A DNA stretch of 64,000 bases from JANNUT01 sp046331425 (lineage in GTDB: Bacteria; Acidobacteriota; Polarisedimenticolia; J045). Shown here one piece after another: positions 1-8,840 of this stretch. Where the stretch lies: assembly GCA_046331425.1 (NCBI GenBank), contig JAXLQU010000003.1:62001-126000 (forward strand), read 5' to 3'. The notes beneath the pieces were generated by a model. The model searched no databases and was not told the origin of the DNA. It was given only the letters and a program-made list of their open reading frames with translations. Position numbers and translations under genes: made by a program. Every line of letters starts with the position of its first letter. The stretch's first letter is position 1.

Positions 1-276
1 AACACCGCCTGCAATACGCCTGGACATCACATCGTCTGGTTCGATCTAGCGACGGTTTCTTCGTACACGCCCACGCAGGTCACCTGCGCGATCGGCAATT
101 CCGGAACTTGGACCGGTGCCCCGGCCACAGGAAATGTCGGCTACTTGGTAGTCAGCGACGACCTCTCAACGACCGAGGGCTCGCACGGCCCGAACAGCAA
201 CGGCCAGGAACGCCCCTCGCAATCCAACGCCTGCGGCATCACGCAGAAGTCGATCACGGGCACCTGCGGCCCCTAA
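1..276 (+). CDS. C-terminal part of an unknown, probably secreted protein
   Basis: The frame is open from the window edge to a TAA at 274-276, giving the last 91 residues of a longer protein. The fragment is rich in Gly, Ser, Thr and Asn and has four cysteines in the contexts NTACN, VTCAI, NACGI and GTCGP, a composition typical of exported, disulfide-bonded or pilin-like proteins. I do not recognise a family and the signal peptide, if any, lies outside the window. A copy of the dispersed AATTCGGGG element begins at the stop codon. Secretion is an inference from composition only. Confidence 0.6.
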   Translation, partial: NTACNTPGHHIVWFDLATVSSYTPTQVTCAIGNSGTWTGAPATGNVGYLVVSDDLSTTEGSHGPNSNGQERPSQSNACGITQKSITGTCGP

Positions 277-298
277 TTCGGGGACGTTCTACCTATTT
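275..298. repeat. Copy 1 of dispersed AATTCGGGGAC element
   Basis: The motif AATTCGGGGACGTTCTACC followed by TATTT overlaps the stop codon of the preceding gene. It matches copies at 26333-26356 (20 of 24 bases identical or nearly so) and 49985-50006. Short AATTCGGGGAC sequences are commonly seen next to RAYT/Y1-transposase-type repeats in proteobacterial genomes; no transposase is present here. Confidence 0.5.
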
Positions 299-304
299 GC
301 GTCG

Positions 305-1564
305 TCAGCGAAAACGGAGCGGTGAGTAGGGGGTAGGGTCCACGGGTGGTTTCACGCCGCACACGAGTGCTGCGACGAGTTCCGCGCTCCCCGTGCTCAT
401 GCTCACACCCAGCATTCCGTGTCCGGCGGTGATCGTCACGTTTGGATAGCGCGGAGTGGCGCCAATCACCGGCAGGTCATCCGGAGTCATCGGGCGCCAT
501 CCGTACCACTCGGTCTGCCGCCCACCGTCGATCGACGCGTGCATGTATTCGCGCGCCCCTCGGCGAATCGCGTCGAGCCGTGCGCGATTGAGCGTGGAGT
601 CATAACCGGAAAACTCCATCGTGCTACCGATGCGTAGCTGCGACTCCCACGGAGTCACCGCGACGCTGCGCTCTTTGAAGATCAGCGGAGCTCGTGGCGC
701 ACCAACCGGACGATCGATCGTGATCGAGTATCCCTTTCCGGGCTGAATCGGTAGCGTCACCCCGAGTTGCTTCACCAGGGCCGGCGTCCAGGCCCCACCG
801 GCGATGACCACGTCTCTAACCCTGAATTCACCAATCGAGGTAAGCGCCGATGAAATCTGTGTGGCATCGCCGACAAGCTCGACCAAACGGCAGTTCTCGT
901 GGAATGTCACGCCTCGCGCCCGTAGTCGCGTCACCAACCCAGACACCAGTTTGTCGGGGCGCAAATGTGCATCGATCGGATAAAAGCGTGCGCCGGTCAT
1001 TCCGGGCCGGACCGCAGGCTCGCGGCGTGAAAGCTCAGCTCCGTCGAGCTTCTCGCACTCGATGCCCAACTCCAGCAACAGTCGATCCTCGAGGTCGCCC
1101 GCCGCGAACGCCTGCGGCGTTTTGTACACGAAGTACAAACCTGCGTCGGTCCACTCGCAGTCGACAGACTCTTTCGCGATCAACTCCTCGAGGCGATGGC
1201 GTGACAACGCCAACAACGCTTGCTTGGCCTTGGCCGTGCGACGCGCACGGTCGAGATTGCACGCGGCGAAGAATCTAAGGCCCCACACCAGCATCGAGGC
1301 GTCGAGGCGCGGCTTGATGTAGAACGGCGCATCGCCGTGCAACATCGACTTCAAGGTCTTGGCAGGCAGGCCGGGCAGAGCCAACGGCAGCGCGTGACTG
1401 GGTGTGATCAGCCCACAGTTGGCCCACGAACTCCCGCGTCCGAGTTCCCCCTGGTCGATCACCGTCACCGCGCGGCCGGCGCGAGACAGAGCCTCGGCAC
1501 AGGTCAAACCGATCACGCCGCCGCCCACGATCAGCACATCCGCGTCGCGCTTCTCGGTGTTCAC
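305..1564 (-). CDS. FAD-dependent D-amino-acid dehydrogenase-like oxidoreductase
   Basis: A flavoprotein of the DadA/glycine-oxidase (DAO) family, about 419 residues, close to the 410-435 usual for DadA. The N-terminal dinucleotide fold carries GGGVIG at residues 14-19. The C-terminal FAD-contact region contains GHGMLGVSMSTGS, a DadA-like ending. DadA oxidatively deaminates D-amino acids and passes electrons to the quinone pool. I place the start at the GTG at 1562-1564, because GGAGGG lies 6 bases before it. A longer TTG start at 1579 would use that ribosome-binding site as coding sequence. The start lies 3 bases past the TGA of the HDAC-like gene, so the two are probably cotranscribed. The true substrate (D-amino acid, sarcosine or proline-like) cannot be read from sequence. 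Confidence 0.85.
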   Translation of the reverse strand: MNTEKRDADVLIVGGGVIGLTCAEALSRAGRAVTVIDQGELGRGSSWANCGLITPSHALPLALPGLPAKTLKSMLHGDAPFYIKPRLDASMLVWGLRFFAACNLDRARRTAKAKQALLALSRHRLEELIAKESVDCEWTDAGLYFVYKTPQAFAAGDLEDRLLLELGIECEKLDGAELSRREPAVRPGMTGARFYPIDAHLRPDKLVSGLVTRLRARGVTFHENCRLVELVGDATQISSALTSIGEFRVRDVVIAGGAWTPALVKQLGVTLPIQPGKGYSITIDRPVGAPRAPLIFKERSVAVTPWESQLRIGSTMEFSGYDSTLNRARLDAIRRGAREYMHASIDGGRQTEWYGWRPMTPDDLPVIGATPRYPNVTITAGHGMLGVSMSTGSAELVAALVCGVKPPVDPTPYSPLRFR

Positions 1565-1566
1565 GG

Positions 1567-2607
1567 TCAGACCCTCCAAAACTCACGCTGCACCACCTTC
1601 GCTCGCTCCAAGCCATCTCGGCCCGCCTCACTCGCTGGTGCCTCGACCGGTACCGCAATCGCTTCCTCGCTGAGCACCGCAGCACAGGCCCGAACGCTCT
1701 GTGCCAGCGCCTGAATGTGATACCCCCCCTCGAGCGTCAGGACCAATCGCCCGCCACACAAGCGATCCGCCAATGACCTCACGATGCCGCACAGAGACGC
1801 AAAGCCTGCGGTCGTGACGCGCATGTTTCCAAGTGGATCGTCACGGTGCGCGTCGTAACCGGCAGAAATCAGGATCAGATCCGGTAGGTACTGCTCGGCG
1901 ATCGGACTCAGCAACTCGTTGTAGACGGCAGCGTAGTCGCCGTCACCGCAACCACCGGGGAGCGGTACGTTCACGGTGAATCCCCGCCCGTTGCCCCTAC
2001 CGACCTCGTCTCTCGAACCGGTCCCTGGATACAGCGGCCACTGGTGGGTGTTGAATACCAGGACTTGCTCGTCATCGTCGAAGGTGTGTTGCGTTCCGTT
2101 GCCGTGATGAACATCCCAGTCCACCACCAAGACCCGCTGCGCGCCCTCGTCCTGCAATGCTCGGACAGCTCCGACGGCGACGTTGTTGAACAAACAGAAT
2201 CCCATGGCCCGATCGTGCTCAGCGTGATGACCCGGTGGCCGCACCAGCGCAAACGCTCTCGTCGACGCCCCGGTCATCACCGCGTGTACCGCATCGGCGA
2301 CTGCTCCCGCCGCAAGACGTGCGGCCGGAATGCTGCCCGGCGAAACACGAGTATCGGCGTCGAGTGTCGTTGAGCGACCGGTCAGCGCAATCAATGAGCG
2401 GACGTAATCCGGGTCGTGAACCAACTCCAGTCGCTCTTGGTCGATCGAAATCGGGTCGCGATGAACGACGTTCTGCAGCGGGTGCCGCTCGAATGCTTCC
2501 AAGATCGCCGAGAGTCGTTCGGGGCGCTCAGGATGATGTGGACCCTGGTCGTGATCCAGCATCGTGCGGTTCGAAAAGAGCGTGAGCGGAACTGGCATGG
2601 CGGACAT
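1567..2607 (-). CDS. Histone deacetylase family protein (acetyl-amidohydrolase)
   Basis: A 346-residue zinc hydrolase of the HDAC/AcuC/acetylpolyamine amidohydrolase superfamily. Seen in order: HHPERPERL near residue 24, RPPGHHAE (active-site His pair), DWDVHHGNGTQ (first Asp and His zinc ligands) and SAGYDAH (second Asp ligand). All catalytic residues are present. Bacterial members remove acetyl groups from polyamines, acetoin-pathway proteins or other acetyl-lysines; the substrate here is unknown. ATG at 2605-2607 is used; an ATG three codons later is possible. The gene is probably cotranscribed with the flavoprotein downstream. Confidence 0.9.
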   Translation of the reverse strand: MSAMPVPLTLFSNRTMLDHDQGPHHPERPERLSAILEAFERHPLQNVVHRDPISIDQERLELVHDPDYVRSLIALTGRSTTLDADTRVSPGSIPAARLAAGAVADAVHAVMTGASTRAFALVRPPGHHAEHDRAMGFCLFNNVAVGAVRALQDEGAQRVLVVDWDVHHGNGTQHTFDDDEQVLVFNTHQWPLYPGTGSRDEVGRGNGRGFTVNVPLPGGCGDGDYAAVYNELLSPIAEQYLPDLILISAGYDAHRDDPLGNMRVTTAGFASLCGIVRSLADRLCGGRLVLTLEGGYHIQALAQSVRACAAVLSEEAIAVPVEAPASEAGRDGLERAKVVQREFWRV

Positions 2608-2644
2608 TGTAGGGGCGGCCGGTCAGCGAGCCGCCCCCTCGCGA

Positions 2645-3976
2645 TCAAGACACCAGACCGGCCTGTTTCAGTACCTCGCGAAACTTCGGCCTTGCTCCGG
2701 TAAGCAACAAGCCAACCCGGAAGAGCCGAGCGCCGATCTTGATGCAGACCCAGGTTGCTACGACCATCAACAGCATCGCTCCCAGGATCTCCCACCAGTG
2801 GATGCCGTCGGGAGCCGCCGAGAGTCGCATCATCATCGTCTGACCCGCCGTGAATGGGATCCAGCTCAGTACCTGTGCCATCGTACCGTTCGGCTTGCGT
2901 AGGATCAGCATCATGAAGATCATCGGCACCGCCGGGATCATGTTGAGCACCCAAGTCAGTTGCTGTGACTCGCGCATGTTGTTGCCCAGCGAGCCGACGC
3001 CAACCATCAGAGAACCCAACAGCAGATAGCCGGCCACAAAGAACGGTGGCGCGAGTGAGATCGCAAGCCACGGCACCGATACACCCCACTCAGCCAGCAG
3101 CCCGAAGAACAGCAAGCCTCCAACCGCCATCATGCCGAACCACACAGCGATCTGAAGCAGGCCGGCGGCGCCCTGCCCCAGCAGCTTGCCCATCAAGATC
3201 TCTTCGGGATACGCCGAGCTGATCAGTACATCGACGACCTTGTTCTCTTTCTCGACCGCTACCGCTTGAAGCAGCGAACCGCCGGTGAACAGCACGGCGA
3301 ACATGAACAGCATTCCAAACACAATCGGCATCAGGAACTTCGCAACCTCTTCGAACTGACCGATACGCTTGGCTGTTCCGTCGGCGGCGACTTTCCATTC
3401 ATGGCGCTTCGATACCGGCTCTTTGAGCCGCGCTGCAATGTCGGGCGGCACGCGCTCCGCAAGCATCCGTTGCTGAAGTAACTCGCCGAACGGTCGACCG
3501 CTCCCGCCGCTCATGACGTTCATATCTTTTTCCAACAGGTAGAAGTCGATCTCGCCTTTCTCTTTGTAATCTGCGGGGATGATGTAGTAGCCCTTGATCT
3601 CGTCGGCACTGAGCGCAGCCACGGCAGCAGCGAGATCGGGAAAGGGGCGAAACACGCTGTTCTCGATCGCCATCGCCGCTTCGACCTCCCGCTTGCGACC
3701 ACTCAGCTCGAGCGCCGCCTTGGCCTCGGCAGGCAGCTCTGGAAGTGGTGCAGCGGTATCACCCGACAAGCGCAGTATCCCAGGCAGGTCGACCACGCCG
3801 TAGACCTTGGTCTTGCGCTCGTCTTGCCCCACAGTTCTGCCGATGAGCGAGATCAGTCCAATATACGCAGCGAGGATCAGTGGCATTCCGAAGGTCAGAA
3901 TCAGGTAAGCCTTTCGCTTCACCGTCGAGAGAAACTCGTAGGCGGTGACCGCCTTCACTTTGCGCCAACGTGTCAT
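2645..3976 (-). CDS. ABC-2 type transporter permease (NatB-like)
   Basis: A 443-residue membrane subunit of an ABC exporter. It has one membrane helix near residues 20-45, a long extracytoplasmic domain (about 50-210), then five or so helices in the C-terminal half. This is the ABC2_membrane_3 layout of sodium and drug exporters such as NatB. The start ATG overlaps the TGA of the ATPase gene by one base (TGATG), so translation is coupled and the two proteins form one transporter. The exported substrate cannot be told from sequence. Confidence 0.87.
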   Translation of the reverse strand: MTRWRKVKAVTAYEFLSTVKRKAYLILTFGMPLILAAYIGLISLIGRTVGQDERKTKVYGVVDLPGILRLSGDTAAPLPELPAEAKAALELSGRKREVEAAMAIENSVFRPFPDLAAAVAALSADEIKGYYIIPADYKEKGEIDFYLLEKDMNVMSGGSGRPFGELLQQRMLAERVPPDIAARLKEPVSKRHEWKVAADGTAKRIGQFEEVAKFLMPIVFGMLFMFAVLFTGGSLLQAVAVEKENKVVDVLISSAYPEEILMGKLLGQGAAGLLQIAVWFGMMAVGGLLFFGLLAEWGVSVPWLAISLAPPFFVAGYLLLGSLMVGVGSLGNNMRESQQLTWVLNMIPAVPMIFMMLILRKPNGTMAQVLSWIPFTAGQTMMMRLSAAPDGIHWWEILGAMLLMVVATWVCIKIGARLFRVGLLLTGARPKFREVLKQAGLVS

Positions 3977-4872
3977 CAGCCCCTCCCCTGGACGACCGTG
4001 ATGAAAATGTCGTGCATCGGGGCTAGGACCTCTTCGAAACGCGTGACGTGGGCACCCGAGTTGACCAAGGACGTCAGTACCTGATTCGACTTCACACCGG
4101 CTTGCAGCTTCAGCCGATGTGTCCCGTTCTCTTCGTGTATCGACTCGGCGACCCCCGGCAATTCCGGAAGTTCCCCTTCGACCCCGACGCGAAGCTCGTT
4201 GTGGGAGTAACGACGTCGGACCTCGTTGACCTCGCCGTAGATCATCAGTTCGCCCTTGCTGATCAGTGCGACACGATCACACAGCGTCTCCACCATATCC
4301 ATCTGGTGCGTCGAGAGGATGGTGGTCTTTCCATCGCGCCTACGCTGCTTGATGACGTCCTGCACCAGATTGACGTTCACCGGATCAAGTCCGGAGAACG
4401 GCTCGTCGAGTACCGCCAGGTCGGGTTCGTGCAGCATCGAGGCCGCGACCTGGATCTTCTGGCTCATCCCCTTCGACAGGCGCTCGACGTTCCAACTCGC
4501 CGTCTCCGCCAAGCCGACGCGATCGAGCCACTGTGCGCTACGCTTGCGTGCCTCGAGTGTACTCAGCCCCTTGAGCGTGCCGAAGTACGTCAGGACCTCG
4601 AGAGTCTTTTGTTTCTTGTAGAGCCCGCGCTCTTCGGGAAGGTAACCGACGCGATCGAGCTTCTCGCCATCGACCGGTCCGCCGAACAGAGACACGTTGC
4701 CGCGATCGGCACGGATGATGTCCATCAAGATTCGAATCAGCGTGGTCTTGCCTGCGCCGTTGGGTCCAAGCAGCCCGAAGATTTCACCCTCTTGCACGTC
4801 GAACGACACGTCTCGCACGGCGGGTCGATCACCGTAGCTTTTTTCGATGTTTTGGTAGCCCAACGCAACCAC
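3976..4872 (-). CDS. ABC transporter ATP-binding protein (NatA-like)
   Basis: A 298-residue nucleotide-binding subunit with Walker A GPNGAGKTT near residue 37, signature LSKGMSQ near 133, Walker B LAVLDEPFSGLD near 156, and the H-loop in STHQMD. A C-terminal extension of about 80 residues follows the ATPase domain, as in the NatA/CcmA class of exporters. The start is a GTG at 4870-4872 preceded by GGAGGAGG at good spacing. It is the first gene of the pair with the permease, which overlaps it by one base. Confidence 0.93.
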   Translation of the reverse strand: MVALGYQNIEKSYGDRPAVRDVSFDVQEGEIFGLLGPNGAGKTTLIRILMDIIRADRGNVSLFGGPVDGEKLDRVGYLPEERGLYKKQKTLEVLTYFGTLKGLSTLEARKRSAQWLDRVGLAETASWNVERLSKGMSQKIQVAASMLHEPDLAVLDEPFSGLDPVNVNLVQDVIKQRRRDGKTTILSTHQMDMVETLCDRVALISKGELMIYGEVNEVRRRYSHNELRVGVEGELPELPGVAESIHEENGTHRLKLQAGVKSNQVLTSLVNSGAHVTRFEEVLAPMHDIFITVVQGRG

Positions 4873-4985
4873 GTGCCACCTCCTCCGGCCGGGAATCTAT
4901 GGGGATCCGCATTTCCACCGCCCTGTCATCCGGCGAGCGGTCCGCGCGTCACCGTAAATGGCTCGCGATCGGAACCAACTCCGAC

Positions 4986-5801
4986 TCAGCGGTTCTGATG
5001 TTTGTTGAACATTTCGGGCGCCTCGGCTGGCCCTCCTTCCGGAATCTTCGCCAGCTTGGCGACGTAGTCGGTTTGGTGCGCCATCGCGCGAATCACGTTG
5101 ATATCGTGAACCGACATCGTTCCGCGATGCAGTATGCGCCGCCAGCGACGCAGGATCGCTTCCGGATTCTGCGGATTCAAGTAACCGATGCGATACCAAA
5201 CGCGACGCAGGTGTTGAAACATTCCTTCGATCTGCTCGCTGCTGGCCGGTTCAGCCTCGTCATCGCGCGGTTCCTCGGACGCGCCGACAGCACCTTGCTG
5301 CGCGCACATCAAGGTGTAGCCCACCACCGCCACAGCATGCGCCAGGTTCAACGAAGGACAGGCATCATCCGATGGAATCGAGAGCACGCGATGACACAGG
5401 TCGAGTTCCGCGGTCGAGAGCCCGTGCGCTTCGCGACCAAACACCAGCGCGGTCTCGTGATTGCCCGACCATGGCCGCGCCTCGGCCCAGATCTGCTCGG
5501 GCGCCTGCGGCGTTCCCCGATATTTCCCACTGCGACGCGAGCAACCGATCACGTCGGCGCAGTCGGCGATCGCGTCACCGAGACTCGCGACGCGCACCGC
5601 CGCATCGAGGATCGGCAACCCTTCTTCGCGCCCAAACCAACGCGCTTCGTCCGCTGTCGGGTCGGCGTCCCCTGCCACCAACACCAAACGAAACAGCCCG
5701 AAGTTGCGCATCGCGCGAGCGACCTGGCCCAGGTTTCCATCGTACTGAGGCTCGACCAGCACGACCCGCAACCTGGGGAATCTTCCCACCTCGCCGTTCA
5801 T
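4986..5801 (-). CDS. trmJ: tRNA (cytidine/uridine-2'-O-)-methyltransferase TrmJ
   Basis: A SPOUT-class RNA methyltransferase of about 271 residues, which methylates the 2'-OH of tRNA position 32 using S-adenosylmethionine. Family motifs seen are VEPQYDGNLGQVARAM near the N-terminus, the knot segment ALVFGREAHGLS, and CPSLNLAHAVAVVGY (SPSLNLAQAV in typical members). An acidic linker and a C-terminal helical domain follow, as in TrmJ. I use the ATG at 5799-5801, which overlaps the TGA of the branching-enzyme gene as ATGA; an upstream start at 5852 would run deep into that gene. TrmJ is not functionally related to its neighbours, so the coupling is probably only transcriptional. Confidence 0.9.
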   Translation of the reverse strand: MNGEVGRFPRLRVVLVEPQYDGNLGQVARAMRNFGLFRLVLVAGDADPTADEARWFGREEGLPILDAAVRVASLGDAIADCADVIGCSRRSGKYRGTPQAPEQIWAEARPWSGNHETALVFGREAHGLSTAELDLCHRVLSIPSDDACPSLNLAHAVAVVGYTLMCAQQGAVGASEEPRDDEAEPASSEQIEGMFQHLRRVWYRIGYLNPQNPEAILRRWRRILHRGTMSVHDINVIRAMAHQTDYVAKLAKIPEGGPAEAPEMFNKHQNR

Positions 5802-7381
5802 GCAAAGTCCGTCAGTTCGAGATTCGGGAAGAGGCCGTCCCGCTGTTCGCACAGCACGACGAATTCTTCGTCGAGTGGCCCATCTGTGAGCATCTTCTCG
5901 AGGTGATGAAAACGCAGCACGTGCTCGCTAAAGCGACGCTTGGCGTAGTCGGTTGCTGTGCCGGTACTGATCAAGAACGTCCAATCGCTGCATTGTGCCA
6001 GCATCATTTCGCGAGCCATCTGCCGTAGCACCCGATCGACGAACGGCGCGCGTCCATACTGCTCACGCAGCAACTGCTCGAAACGCGCGTTGATTCCGGC
6101 CAGGTGCGGCACGCACCAGTCGTTGCTGGCGCCAAGCCAAACCTCGAAGTAGCCGCCCGCACCCCAGGTAGATGCGCCCAGTGCGACGACCGCTTGCTCG
6201 GGCCATGCCTCGAGCACATCGGAAGGTGTCCGCGCCGAAAGCGTGTCTTGGTCGTAGGCGAGTTTGCAGAACAGGTACTCCAAGAACCAAGGGCCCTCGA
6301 ACCACCAGTGCCCGAACAGCTCGGCATCATAGGGGCAAACGATCACCGGCGGCTGACCTAGCTCGGCGGCCAAGCGCTTGGCTTCGGTCACGCGTGCGCG
6401 CAAGAACAACGTGGCGTGTTCGTCGGCGCGTTTGCGCGCAACCTCGGGATCGTACGGCTCGCGCAGATCGGTCTTGCGATCGGTCACGCGATAGTACTTG
6501 AGTCCCGTAAACATCCGCGCGCCCGATGGGTCGATATACGGCCTGACATAGTCCAGCGGGAGGTCCCATCCGACATCACGATAGAACTCGCGATATACCG
6601 CATCGCCTGGGAAGCCAGCTTCGGCCGACCACACTTGGCGAGCCGGTTCGATATCGCGCGCGAACGCTGCCACACCGTACTCGGTGTAGACGGGAGCGTG
6701 CACTCCAGCGCGTGGTCGCGGACGAGCGTGTTCGATTCCATGCGCATCGACGACGAACCAGCGAATGTCGGCCTCGGCCAAGTACCGCTCGACGCCGGGA
6801 GCATAGGCGCATTCCGGCAACCAGATGCCGCGCGGTGCCCGTCCGAACAACCGAGTGTGTTCTCGTACCGCTGTCCGGATCTGCCCGCGGACAAGTCCCG
6901 GGTGATCCATCAAGGTCGGCAGCAACGGATGCGTCGCAGCGCACGTTGCTAGTTCCAAAACTCCTTCCGATTCCAAGCGCGATAACTCAGCCAGAATGTC
7001 GCGGCCGAGCGTCTCGCGGTACAACGTCAATAAGCGGGTCAGCCGTTCGTGATAGAAGCGCACGACCGGCGCAAACTGAGCGTCGTCTTTGGTGCGAACG
7101 AGCTCTTTCTCGCAGAGTTCGACCAGGTGCACCAGATAGTTCTCGGCACGCTTCTTCAGCAACGGATCGGCCAACATCGAGGCGACGGTCGGTGACACGT
7201 CGATCGCGATCCGCAGCGGAATTCCACTCTGGGTCAGGCTGCGAAACGTCTCGATCAGCGGAAGGTAGGTTTCGGTGATCGCTTCGAACAGCCAATGTTC
7301 CTCGAGAAAGAACGGGTACTCGGGATGTCGCACCCAGGGGAGATGGGCGTGCAACACGATGACGAGCGCACCACGCTCCAT
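5798..7381 (-). CDS. GH57 family 1,4-alpha-glucan branching enzyme (DUF1957)
   Basis: About 527 residues, matching the size of GH57 branching enzymes. The protein opens with the family signature VIVLHAHLPWVRHPEYPFFLEE. The presumed nucleophile Glu lies in GIWLPECAYAPG and the acid/base Asp in CPYDAELFGHWWFEGP, both intact, and the C-terminal DUF1957 helical region follows. The enzyme introduces alpha-1,6 branches into glycogen or a related glucan. I choose the ATG at 7379-7381, where family alignment begins; a GTG at 7420 would add 13 poorly conserved residues. It directly follows the DUF4912 gene, an association known from many genomes, and overlaps trmJ by 4 bp. Confidence 0.9.
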   Translation of the reverse strand: MERGALVIVLHAHLPWVRHPEYPFFLEEHWLFEAITETYLPLIETFRSLTQSGIPLRIAIDVSPTVASMLADPLLKKRAENYLVHLVELCEKELVRTKDDAQFAPVVRFYHERLTRLLTLYRETLGRDILAELSRLESEGVLELATCAATHPLLPTLMDHPGLVRGQIRTAVREHTRLFGRAPRGIWLPECAYAPGVERYLAEADIRWFVVDAHGIEHARPRPRAGVHAPVYTEYGVAAFARDIEPARQVWSAEAGFPGDAVYREFYRDVGWDLPLDYVRPYIDPSGARMFTGLKYYRVTDRKTDLREPYDPEVARKRADEHATLFLRARVTEAKRLAAELGQPPVIVCPYDAELFGHWWFEGPWFLEYLFCKLAYDQDTLSARTPSDVLEAWPEQAVVALGASTWGAGGYFEVWLGASNDWCVPHLAGINARFEQLLREQYGRAPFVDRVLRQMAREMMLAQCSDWTFLISTGTATDYAKRRFSEHVLRFHHLEKMLTDGPLDEEFVVLCEQRDGLFPNLELTDFA

Positions 7382-7382
7382 C

Positions 7383-8786
7383 TCAGGTTCGCTCGGGGCG
7401 CGGTTTCCCAAACCCTCCACGCGGCGAGCTCATCGACTCCTGAGTGGGATTGCGAATCGGCTCGTGTGATCTCGACGTCTCACCCGCAGGCACCGAGTAG
7501 GGTTTCGTCGAGCTCTCCTGCAATGGTCCTTTCGGCTCACCAGGTAGGCCGCCGCGAGAGATCGGCGAGGGCAGGTTCTCGTACGGTCGCGAGGCACGCA
7601 ATGGACTCACGGCATCGAGCCGACGGGGCGCCTGCGCTGCGTCGCCACCCGCCTGAGAAGGGCGCGCTTGGGACGAGTCGGCAGCGCCGCGATCCGAAGG
7701 CGATGCGCTTTCTCCTGTTCGAGATGAGTTCGCGCCGCTTTGCCGAGAAGAGGCGGCGGCCATGTGTCCGTTCTCGGTGCCGACGTCGGATCTTTGTGGC
7801 GAATGTTGCTCGTCGTCGCTGCTCGGTTCCGGTTCCGGCTCGATCACGATTCGCGGTGGGGGAGCAACCCCTGCGTCCCACTCCTTGCGAAAGGGGCCGA
7901 GCCACGACTCCGGCGACGTCGAGCGCCGAGAGATACGAATCCGCTGGTGCAAACGCCAACCAGGAGACTCCTGGCCACCACTCCCGAATCCGGGGCGCGG
8001 TGGAGGCTCGGCTCGCAGCAGCGTCCTGCGATCGAGTTCAACGGGAAGTCGTGCCGTTTCCCCGACAGAGTCGCGGCCGGCTTCGGCGTGAGGAAGTTGG
8101 ACATAGTGCGAGCGGGCCACCGTTTCGAAGCGACCGTCCCCAAGCGCAAATCCCACCGCGATCCGCACCGATTCTCCCGGGTTGGGTACCGCGATGTGCC
8201 AGATGCCGGACCGTCGGGCGACCGGAATTTGCCGCAACACGTTTCCCCCGCCGTCGAGCAGCCGTACGGCGACCCGCTCCCACCCAAGTTCATCGCCGCG
8301 TTCGGTTTGATCGGTCGAGTTGATATCCCAAACTGCGATCACGTGACGCGGATCTCGAACCCACGCGCTGCAATGCGTGAGTCCGTAGCCCGGAGGCAAC
8401 TCGCCCAAGGCCTCGCTGAGGATCCGCTGTTGCGGACCGAGATCGAAGCGTGCCTTGGCTGCTTGAATTTGACCTCGACGGCCAACTGGGGACGGAGGTG
8501 GGCCGGCCGATCCTGGGACCTCTGCGTCGCCCACCGGTGGGTCAGCCGATGGCTCGTCGGTAGACGCGGTGGGCTCGACCAGAGAGACGCTGGGCTCCTC
8601 GACCGGAATCGAAGCTGAGACGTCGTGCGGCACCGCGCGCGCTTCCACGATCGTCGGAACGTCCAGCGGGTCGACAGGCGCCGATGGCGTCTGATTCGCC
8701 GGCAGTGCAATCGCCGCATCCCGCCCGATCGTTGCCGCCTTCGTCGCGTCGCGGCGGCCTTTGGTGCGCGAGGTGTCGCGTTTCAT
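7383..8786 (-). CDS. DUF4912 domain protein
   Basis: A 467-residue protein with a DUF4912 domain in the middle, recognised by GLTHCSAWVRDPRHVIAVWDI and the following carbohydrate-binding-like beta segments. The N-terminal 120 residues and the C-terminal 150 are low-complexity, rich in Pro, Ser and Arg, and likely disordered. No signal peptide is seen. DUF4912 genes repeatedly sit beside GH57 branching enzymes, and here only one base separates the two, which suggests a role with glucan or glycogen. The biochemical function is not known. Confidence 0.85.
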   Translation of the reverse strand: MKRDTSRTKGRRDATKAATIGRDAAIALPANQTPSAPVDPLDVPTIVEARAVPHDVSASIPVEEPSVSLVEPTASTDEPSADPPVGDAEVPGSAGPPPSPVGRRGQIQAAKARFDLGPQQRILSEALGELPPGYGLTHCSAWVRDPRHVIAVWDINSTDQTERGDELGWERVAVRLLDGGGNVLRQIPVARRSGIWHIAVPNPGESVRIAVGFALGDGRFETVARSHYVQLPHAEAGRDSVGETARLPVELDRRTLLRAEPPPRPGFGSGGQESPGWRLHQRIRISRRSTSPESWLGPFRKEWDAGVAPPPRIVIEPEPEPSSDDEQHSPQRSDVGTENGHMAAASSRQSGANSSRTGESASPSDRGAADSSQARPSQAGGDAAQAPRRLDAVSPLRASRPYENLPSPISRGGLPGEPKGPLQESSTKPYSVPAGETSRSHEPIRNPTQESMSSPRGGFGKPRPERT

Positions 8787-8840
8787 CGTGGTGAGCTTAG
8801 CGCGGATCGGCTCCGGGGTTTCCTACCCGGAGAGAACTGT

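Noticed and set aside
1565..1579. TTG start giving a longer DadA-like protein
   Set aside because: The extra bases contain the GGAGGG ribosome-binding site for the GTG at 1564.
4048..4998. Open frame of 316 codons on the plus strand
   Set aside because: It lies antisense to the ABC ATPase, whose motifs are complete; the plus-strand product has no recognisable domain and arises from GC-rich codon bias.
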